Shown here: positions 6,286 through 10,856 of the stretch, one piece after another | How the letters are laid out: every line of letters starts with the position of its first letter | Position numbering within the stretch: the first letter of the stretch is position 1 | Assembly (NCBI GenBank): GCA_934646115.1 | Contig: CAKUEM010000054.1 | Coordinates: 1-10,856, forward strand | DNA from: an uncultured Oscillospiraceae bacterium | GTDB lineage: Bacteria > Bacillota > Clostridia > Oscillospirales > JAAYXM01 | Direction: 5' to 3' | Length of the DNA: 10,856 nucleotides | The notes under the pieces: model-generated | Databases searched by the model: none | Told to the model about the DNA's origin: nothing | Seen by the model: the letters and a program-made list of their open reading frames with translations, nothing else | Program-made: the position numbers and the translations under genes

Positions 6286-7038
6286 ATGAAGGAATATCTG
6301 GTCGGCATGCCGTCGCCCACAGAGCAGACGCGGTTTATCCCCGCGCACATGATGTATTGCATCCGCGACGGGCGGCTTCTGCGCGAGCGAAGCCCGCTCT
6401 CTCTGCACGGCGGGCTGATGGCGGTCGGCCGTGTGACCGGCGCGCTGCCGGATGCCTCTGCGCTGGCGGATCAGCTGGTGCGCGAATGCCTGCGGCTGGA
6501 TTTTTCCGGTGTTTTGCTTGCGCTTCCGCCTGTTCCCACCACGCCGTGCGCCAAACTTGCCGAAGCGGTTGCAAAGCGCTGCGCCGCAAAGCGTTTAAAC
6601 GCGTATCTCCCGATGACCTATGCGTCCTTCGCACCGGAGGCACGCCTGCTCGTGCCCGGAATGATCGCCGCCGGAAGCTTTTTTGAATATCTGCGCGCGC
6701 TCTGCCAGAAGCATGGCGGCGCGCAGCTTGCGCTTGAGCTTTGCTGCGAGGCGCTCGATTTTTCCATGCCGGTCGACCATACGCCCGGCAAATACCTCCC
6801 GCCCGACGCGCTGCACAGTCTGCTCGATGCGACCGGCGCCATGACGTTTTATTCCTCCGCCCTGTGCTGCAATTATTTTACCTATGCCGATGCACAGGGG
6901 CAAACGCATTTTGTTGTGTTTGATACCGCAGAATCGCTGCGCTCGAAGCGCGACGTGGCGCGCACCGTCGGGCTGGACGCTGTGTTTTACCTCATCCCGC
7001 CCGGAAATGAGCACGCGCTCTCCAAATTAGAGCGCTGA
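6286..7038 (+). CDS. conserved-looking protein of unknown function (250 aa)
   Basis: I do not recognise this family with certainty. GGGAGGTT at 6273-6280 is 5 nt before the ATG at 6286 and fixes the start; an in-frame GTG at 6271 would lie inside that site. There is no signal peptide or membrane segment, so it is probably cytosolic. Alternating strands and helices, with stretches like DFSGVLLALPP (72-82), LNAYLPMTYA (104-113), AQLALELCCEALDFSMPVDH (146-165) and GAMTFYSSALCCNYFTYADA (184-203), suggest a TIM-barrel-like fold, perhaps a distant glycosidase-18 or spore-protein relative without an obvious catalytic motif (inference). Cysteines are frequent (about 8). Codon use resembles its neighbours. 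It is divergent from the yqeG operon and its own promoter is not obvious. No clear terminator separates it from tRNA-Leu. Confidence 0.75.
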   Translation: MKEYLVGMPSPTEQTRFIPAHMMYCIRDGRLLRERSPLSLHGGLMAVGRVTGALPDASALADQLVRECLRLDFSGVLLALPPVPTTPCAKLAEAVAKRCAAKRLNAYLPMTYASFAPEARLLVPGMIAAGSFFEYLRALCQKHGGAQLALELCCEALDFSMPVDHTPGKYLPPDALHSLLDATGAMTFYSSALCCNYFTYADAQGQTHFVVFDTAESLRSKRDVARTVGLDAVFYLIPPGNEHALSKLER

Positions 7039-7069
7039 AAAAGTTTTTTAATTTTTCGCATTTTAGGGC

Positions 7070-7099
7070 TTGCAATGCTGTGTCGATTCATGGTATAAT
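7070..7099 (+). promoter_or_regulatory. promoter of tRNA-Leu
   Basis: TTGCAA (7070-7075), an 18-nt spacer and a perfect TATAAT (7094-7099) preceded by TGG, which makes an extended -10. Transcription would start about 33 nt before the mature tRNA. Confidence 0.85.
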
Positions 7100-7102
7100 A
7101 AA

Positions 7103-7136
7103 TTCACTTGAGCGGCAGCGCCGCTGCGCTCGTGAA
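7103..7136 (+). other. hairpin in the tRNA-Leu precursor leader
   Basis: Nested complementary arms: TTCAC/GTGAA (7103-7107 and 7132-7136) outside, GAGC/GCTC and GCAGC/GCTGC inside, with one bulged G and a 3-nt loop. It ends 2 nt before the first tRNA base, where RNase P would cut. Confidence 0.6.
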
Positions 7137-7138
7137 AT

Positions 7139-7225
7139 GCGGATATGGCGGAATCGGCAGACGCGCTAGATTCAGGTTCTAGTCGGGGCAACTCGGTGGA
7201 GGTTCAAGTCCTCTTATCCGCACCA
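7139..7225 (+). tRNA. tRNA-Leu (anticodon CAG), CCA encoded
   Basis: The acceptor stem GCGGATA (7139-7145) pairs with TATCCGC (7215-7221), followed by discriminator A and an encoded CCA (7223-7225). The anticodon loop TTCAGGT gives CAG, which reads CUG leucine codons. A long variable arm (CGGG-GCAA-CTCG) makes it a class II tRNA, and the T-loop is TTCAAGT with a GAGG/CCTC stem. It has its own promoter and terminator. Confidence 0.97.
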
Positions 7226-7226
7226 T

Positions 7227-7270
7227 ATCGAGTGGTCATAAGGAATTTCACTTATGACCACTCGATTTTT
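7227..7270 (+). terminator. terminator of tRNA-Leu
   Basis: A perfect 16-bp stem, ATCGAGTGGTCATAAG (7227-7242) with its complement (7251-7266), around an 8-nt loop, followed by T residues. It begins one base after the encoded CCA. It also separates the tRNA from the recombinase remnant. Confidence 0.92.
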
Positions 7271-7986
7271 CTATTCTGATGCGGTTTTATGTGTGGAGCA
7301 GGCGGATTGGCTGCTCCTTTTGATTGACCCGCTATCAGCTTGGAATGATGCTGCTTTTGGCGCGGTTAAACACTCAATCGCAACACCTTTTCGGGTATCG
7401 GCAATTATATTCGGTCTATAAGATGCTTCGGGCACCTCCACATAACCTACAAAATGATAGTAGATAACGATTCTTTGCGTTCGATTTTTACCCTTGCCCT
7501 CTGTTCCAAAAACATCAATGCAGTCGATGGGGTCACGGAGCAGCGGCGCGGTCAGTCTGTCTATTCGCATAAATCTGCAGATTGCCGAAGTGAAGTTTTT
7601 GCGCTTCTGTTCGCGCTGCCCGCATTCGGAAAGCTTTTGACGGAGCGCCTTTATTTTTGCTTTAAGCTTCAACCGTCAGTTTCGTATTTATTAGGCAGTT
7701 GCATAACCCATTCATCACTCACCTTGCAGATAGCGTTATCCTCATAAAGCTTTTCATATAGACGAGACACGGTATCGTTGCGATCGATAGCTTTTTGAAA
7801 TTCTGCTTCATCGTATTTCTTTTCCTTCAAAAGTTTATTATTGTTTTTTGAGCAAGCAGCTTGGCAAAGGCTTCTTTATCCACAACCAAAAAATCCCGCC
7901 ATTCTCCGCAGTCCAAGCGTTACCACTTGTTCAATGGCATCTGCTCTGACATAGTGTCTGCCGGGACATTCTCCTAGGCAATCCAC
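7271..7986 (-). pseudogene. C-terminal remnant of a large serine recombinase (DUF4368/TndX type)
   Basis: Read on the minus strand, pieces in different frames line up with one family. First comes a zinc-region end CLGECPGRHYVRADAIEQVV, then DFLVVDKEAFAKLLAQK, then KEKKYDEAEFQKAIDRNDTV with LYEKLYEDNAICKVSDEW, then LKLKAKIKALRQKLSE and FVGYVEVPE near a GKGKNRTQRIVIYYH stretch, ending at TAG 7271-7273. Frames change at about 7900, in an A-run near 7855, and near 7673. The catalytic resolvase domain and most of the recombinase domain are absent, so this is a dead mobile-element fragment. TndX/TnpX-type recombinases move integrative elements of Clostridia. Homology stops at about 7986, next to paired CCTAGG sites. 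It lies directly behind tRNA-Leu. Confidence 0.85.
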
Positions 7987-7991
7987 CTAGG
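7973..7991. repeat. paired CCTAGG palindromes at the remnant boundary
   Basis: CCTAGG occurs at 7973-7978 and 7986-7991, separated by 7 nt. This lies exactly where recognisable recombinase sequence ends and before the beta-helix fragment begins. It may be chance or a trace of a recombination junction. Confidence 0.35.
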
Positions 7992-8016
7992 TCCTCCAAA
8001 AATTTATAAACAGCAC

Positions 8017-8250
8017 TTGCATCGCACATGGATGTACGGTGTATCATCCTATTATGCAGAAAATGGCAAGTTCACTCTTAAATCCGGGAAGGACCGCGGC
8101 ATATATGTCGATAATGGCGCTATCTTCAGCATGTGTGGCGGCAATATCACAGAGAACAGCAACAAGGAGAACTCCGACCATGACCCGCAGCGTCTGCCGC
8201 GCTCGAGGCACATCTCGCCGGGCTTTGGGAGCAATGGCGGCGCGCTATGA
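8017..8250 (+). pseudogene. fragment of a beta-helix surface protein
   Basis: An open frame of 77 codons whose middle part (GKFTLKSGK, GIYVDNGAIFSMCGGNITEN) has the G-x-F-x-M-x-G-G-x-I-x-x-N rhythm of right-handed beta-helix rungs, as in adhesin-like and polymorphic surface proteins. There is no signal peptide, cell-wall anchor, strong start or ribosome binding site, and after about residue 50 the repeat character is lost. It looks like an internal scrap of a much larger gene, left at an insertion or deletion junction; its 3' end may be unrelated sequence belonging to the next gene's upstream region. The stop overlaps the DUF3781 start (ATGA). Confidence 0.55.
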
Positions 8251-8498
8251 GTGACGTTTTTAATCATCCAAACGAGCTGCACACCACACCGCTCGGCGCA
8301 CAGCGCACAGCGCATTCAAAAAAAACTTGCCTGCCCGCCTGCGATGTGGTCGCCTGGTGCAGGGCGGAAATTGCGTCCGCGCAGGCGCAGATCCCCCGCC
8401 GCGGGAAGAACTGGTATGTCGGCACGCCCCGCTGCCGCATCACGATCCACGCGCGCAGCTGCACGATCATCACCGCGCATCCGGCAGAAAATCACTGA
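8247..8498 (+). CDS. DUF3781 family protein
   Basis: A small 83-residue protein. Signature segments are NELHTTPLG (9-17), DVVAWCRAEI (33-42), RRGKNWYVGTPRCRITIHAR (51-70) and SCTIITAH (71-78), matching the full length of the DUF3781 family, whose function is unknown. Residues 19-30 (QRTAHSKKTCLP) do not fit. There the DNA has a 7-bp tandem duplication of GCGCACA (8296-8309) and the family-like RIQKKLAC reads in the next frame, suggesting two compensating indels. The ATG at 8247 overlaps the previous stop, with only a distant GGGAG, so translation initiation looks weak. The methyltransferase follows 17 nt downstream, probably in one transcript. Confidence 0.75.
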   Translation: MSDVFNHPNELHTTPLGAQRTAHSKKTCLPACDVVAWCRAEIASAQAQIPRRGKNWYVGTPRCRITIHARSCTIITAHPAENH

Positions 8499-8515
8499 TT
8501 TAGGAGGAAATGAAC

Positions 8516-9232
8516 ATGAAATATATTCGAAGCAAGCAATATGAAACCCCGGAACTGATGGCAAAAATCATGGGTCCAAACCCGATCAAGCTGGAGGAAG
8601 AGCTTCTGCTGCACCACCAGATCCCGGACGGCGCAACCGTTTGCGACTTGGGCAGCGGTCAGGGGCTCACCTCCGTGTTTCTCGCAAAGGAATACGGCTT
8701 TACCGTGTATGCCGCCGATCTTTGGAGCGATCCGGAGGAAAATCAGGCGTTTTTCGACAGTATGGGCATCCCGCGCGGGCAGATCGTCCCGATCAAGGCA
8801 GACGCGACCGCCCTGCCGTTCCAAAAGGATTTTTTCGATGCGGTGATCAGCACGGATTCTTATAACTATTTCGGGCGCGACCCGCGCTATCTGGATGAAA
8901 AGCTGCTGCCATTCGTGAAATCCGGCGGGCTGATCTATCTTGCGATCCCGGGCATGAAGAAGGATCTGCACGACGCGCTCCCGCAGGCGCTGCTCCTTTC
9001 CTGGACGCCGGAACAGCTCGATTATATGCACGATGTTGCATACTGGACGCAGATGGTCGGTCATGCAAACGGCGCCGAGATCGTCGAAGTGAAAGAAATG
9101 GAGAGCAACGACGAAGTTTGGGCGGATTGGCTGCGGCAGGACAATGAGTATGCGCGCGGCGACCGCAAGTCGATGGAGGCAGGCGGCGGCGCATATTTAA
9201 ACTTTATTTCCATCGTTTTGCGCAAAAAATAG
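8516..9232 (+). CDS. class I SAM-dependent methyltransferase
   Basis: A 238-residue Rossmann-fold methyltransferase. Motif I is VCDLGSGQGL (42-51), the acidic residue after strand 2 is D68 (YAADLW), the motif II region is IKADATALPF (93-102), motif IV is FDAVISTDSYNYF (107-119), and a late strand pattern is KSGGLIYLAIPG (135-146). The SWTPEQLDYMHD segment (162-173) and the ETPELMAKIMGPNP N-terminus (10-23) mark a Clostridia subfamily often annotated only as a class I or cyclopropane-synthase-like methyltransferase; the substrate is unknown. AGGAGG (8502-8507) is 8 nt before the ATG at 8516, whereas an ATG at 8510 is too close. It appears intact, follows the DUF3781 gene by 17 nt, and ends before a strong palindromic terminator. 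Confidence 0.92.
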   Translation: MKYIRSKQYETPELMAKIMGPNPIKLEEELLLHHQIPDGATVCDLGSGQGLTSVFLAKEYGFTVYAADLWSDPEENQAFFDSMGIPRGQIVPIKADATALPFQKDFFDAVISTDSYNYFGRDPRYLDEKLLPFVKSGGLIYLAIPGMKKDLHDALPQALLLSWTPEQLDYMHDVAYWTQMVGHANGAEIVEVKEMESNDEVWADWLRQDNEYARGDRKSMEAGGGAYLNFISIVLRKK

Positions 9233-9254
9233 CGCGCCGCATAAAATTTGCAGC

Positions 9255-9288
9255 AAAAAGAGCAGGATGATATCATCCTGCTCTTTTT
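9255..9288. terminator. bidirectional terminator between convergent genes
   Basis: A perfect 34-bp palindrome with half AAAAAGAGCAGGATGAT, giving A/T tracts at both ends. It lies 22 nt after the methyltransferase stop, and its right end overlaps the malQ stop codon by 2 nt. It serves both converging units. Confidence 0.92.
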
Positions 9289-10540
9289 ATCGTTTCGCAT
9301 CGGTGATTTTTCGGCGCATCTCCTGCGCAAGCGCGTCAGAAAGCTGCCGCTCCTGAACGCGATACCGCCAATTCCCCGTGGGCGTTCCCGGGCGATTCAT
9401 ACGATAGCGCGAGTCCTGCAGCAGCAGATCCTGCATCGGCAGCACCGTAAGCTGCGCGCGCGAGTGCAGTGCGGCGGTGATCATCGCATCGCACAGCCGC
9501 TCCGGCTCGGCAACACCAAAATACGCCATGGCGCGGCGCACCGCTTCCCCGCCGCCGCGCGCCCAGCCGAGCGTGGTGTCGTTATCATGCGTTCCGGTAT
9601 AGCAAACCGTGTCCTCCGCAATCCGCTCCGGCAAATAGGGACTATTTGGCGCATCAAACGCAAATTGCAAAACCGCCATGCCGGGAATATGCAGCGCGCG
9701 CCGCAGCGCATGCACATCTTCTGTGATATAGCCCAGATCCTCCGCAATGAGCGGAAGCTCGCCCAGCGCCTGCCGCAGCGCGGAAAACAGGCGCATACCC
9801 GGTCCGTTCTGCCATCTGCCGCAGCTTGCGTTCGGCGCATCCTCCGGGATCGCCCAGTAGGCGCAAAACCCACGAAAATGGTCGAGCCGCACCCGGTCAA
9901 ACAACTGCATGGCACGGCGCATCCGCGCGATCCAAAAACGATAACCGTCGCGCGCGATCGCCTCCCAGTCATAGAGCGGATTGTTCCAGCGCTGCCCCGT
10001 TTTGGAAAACGCATCCGGCGGGCAGCCGGACACCACATCCCGCAAAAACAGCGCGGGGTGCTCTGCCACTTCTTCGCTCTGCGGCGCAACATAGATCGGC
10101 AGATCGCCGATCAGCTCGATTCCGCGTGCATGCGCATAGTCGCGCAGCGCCAGCCATTCGCGCAGAAGCGTCCGCTCAAGAAACGCCTCGTCGTTGGCGC
10201 GCGCGGCGGCAAGCGCGCACATCCGCTTCCATTCCGCCGCAACGCGCGGATAATCGATCAGCCCCTCCGGCACGCGCGGCGGCAGCTCGTTCTGGCGCAA
10301 AAGTCCCAGACCAAGCAGCACATCCGGCGAAAGCAGAAACGGCGAAAGCCGCTGCGACGCAGGCGATTGATAAGGCGAATATCCCTCGCCCGGCGGATTG
10401 ACCGGAAGCACCTGCCATGCGGAACACCCGGCGGCAGCAAGGAAATCAACAAAACGCCGCGCGGGCGCGCCGAGCGTCCCGATCCCATATGGACCGGGCA
10501 GCGCGGTAATGTGTAATAAAACCCCGGCATGCCGCTTCAT
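9287..10540 (-). CDS. malQ: 4-alpha-glucanotransferase, GH77, shortened
   Basis: Amylomaltase: transfers alpha-1,4-glucan segments between malto-oligosaccharides in the cytosol, for maltodextrin or glycogen use. The N-terminus (LLHITALPGPYGIGTLG) and CSAWQVLPVNPPGEGYSPYQ (39-58) are typical. Catalytic residues are visible: nucleophile D220 (RLDHFRGF), acid/base E267 (LIAEDLG) and D319 (YTGTHDND). At 417 residues it is some 70-80 shorter than the family's usual ~490-500. The gap falls around residues 110-125, where the W-L-x-DYALFMALK region normally lies; GIELIGDLPIYVAP (140-153) then resumes normally. The ATG directly follows the TAA of the upstream gene, with an AAGGTGG site 11 nt before it, implying coupling to a transport gene. 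Activity is likely but unproven. Confidence 0.92.
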   Translation of the reverse strand: MKRHAGVLLHITALPGPYGIGTLGAPARRFVDFLAAAGCSAWQVLPVNPPGEGYSPYQSPASQRLSPFLLSPDVLLGLGLLRQNELPPRVPEGLIDYPRVAAEWKRMCALAAARANDEAFLERTLLREWLALRDYAHARGIELIGDLPIYVAPQSEEVAEHPALFLRDVVSGCPPDAFSKTGQRWNNPLYDWEAIARDGYRFWIARMRRAMQLFDRVRLDHFRGFCAYWAIPEDAPNASCGRWQNGPGMRLFSALRQALGELPLIAEDLGYITEDVHALRRALHIPGMAVLQFAFDAPNSPYLPERIAEDTVCYTGTHDNDTTLGWARGGGEAVRRAMAYFGVAEPERLCDAMITAALHSRAQLTVLPMQDLLLQDSRYRMNRPGTPTGNWRYRVQERQLSDALAQEMRRKITDAKR

Positions 10541-10856
10541 TTATCGCTCGACCACCTTCCACGATGAAAAGTGATAATACGGGTTTCGCTGCGTCGGCGT
10601 GAGCGCCGAGAAAAAGTCACGATGCGTCACAGCCGTGTGTTTTTTAAACAAAATCGGGATGATCGGCGCAGTTTTTGCAAAATGCTGATAAAACGCGGTG
10701 TTTTCTGCGCTATGCACAAGCTCTCTGCCATGATATGCGTCAAGCTGCGCATCAGTCTCGCCGCTGGAATACCCGCCGTAATTCGCGCTGCCGCCGGAGC
10801 GGAGCAGCGCATCCAAATTAAAATCACCGCGCAGGTTGACCTCCGCAAGTTACAGA
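10541..10856 (-). pseudogene. C-terminal end of a family 5 ABC substrate-binding protein, with in-frame TAA
   Basis: The last 103 codons read LAEVNLRGDFNLDALLRSGG, then a NYGGYSSGETDAQLDAY segment and a TAPIIPILFKKHTAVTHRDF segment, the typical C-terminus of oligopeptide/nickel-type (SBP_bac_5) lipoproteins that deliver ligands to ABC permeases. In the same frame, TAA at 10850-10852 occupies the place where the family usually has Tyr in a DLYLAEV-like motif, with CTG (Leu) before it. Either a nonsense mutation has broken the gene, or there is a sequencing error. The N-terminus lies outside the window. It abuts malQ with no gap, so the two are probably one transcript. Confidence 0.7.

Noticed and set aside
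7022..7069. Terminator of the 6286-7038 gene
   Set aside because: Only A- and T-runs without a GC-containing stem; too weak to call.
7139..7225. Attachment-site duplication of the tRNA-Leu 3' end
   Set aside because: No second copy of the tRNA 3' segment was found elsewhere in the window, so an att pair cannot be claimed.
8005..8060. Promoter for the DUF3781-methyltransferase pair
   Set aside because: TTGCAT and a TATCAT-like box are present but 19 nt apart, and a TATAAA nearby lacks a -35; not strong enough to list.
9248..10516. Long plus-strand open frame of 422 codons opposite malQ
   Set aside because: It is the antisense shadow of malQ: Arg/His-rich translation with no domain sense, and it starts inside the terminator palindrome.

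Overview
The window looks like a piece of a Gram-positive Clostridia chromosome (Eubacteriales, probably an Oscillospiraceae-like gut anaerobe). It is GC-rich, it has strong AGGAGG-type ribosome binding sites and sigma-A-type promoters, and its closest recognisable families are Firmicutes ones: a GNAT-like two-domain acyltransferase, YqeG, a CD1247-type protein and an EF-P with the PGKGAAF loop. This placement is an inference from gene content.

Layout. 1-842 (-): 5' part of an acyltransferase gene, cut by the window edge. It has a good promoter that sits back to back with the promoter of nagA (1038-2168, +), a single-gene unit ending in a strong terminator. 2234-2974 (-): a MerR-type regulator broken by three single-base frameshifts, with a 31-bp dyad operator still present upstream. 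6178 down to 3266 (-): a compact five-gene operon reading yqeG, an endonuclease-IV-like TIM-barrel gene, aroQ, efp and a CD1247-type acidic/zinc-ribbon gene. The first three genes overlap, there is a sigma-A promoter at 6242-6270, and a bidirectional terminator follows at 3146-3186. Divergent from it, 6286-7038 (+) encodes an unrecognised 250-aa protein.

7070-7270: a tRNA-Leu(CAG) gene with its own promoter, a leader hairpin and a perfect 16-bp terminator. Immediately behind it is a scar: the C-terminal half of a large serine recombinase (DUF4368/TndX type, -) with several frameshifts, then on the + strand a fragment of a beta-helix surface protein. An apparently intact pair follows: a DUF3781 protein (8247-8498) and a class I SAM methyltransferase (8516-9232). 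I read 7271 to about 9232 as a decayed accessory insertion next to the tRNA gene, with the last two genes as possible survivors.

9287-10540 (-): malQ, a 4-alpha-glucanotransferase that is markedly shorter than the family norm but keeps the catalytic residues. It starts directly after the stop of a family 5 ABC substrate-binding protein, whose C-terminal end (10541-10856) carries an in-frame TAA at 10850-10852.

No rRNA, CRISPR array, complete insertion sequence or origin is visible. I did not find a clearly new multi-gene system. The best candidates for a second look are the DUF3781-methyltransferase pair beside the recombinase scar, the endonuclease-IV-like protein lacking part of the metal site, the shortened MalQ, and the unknown gene at 6286-7038.
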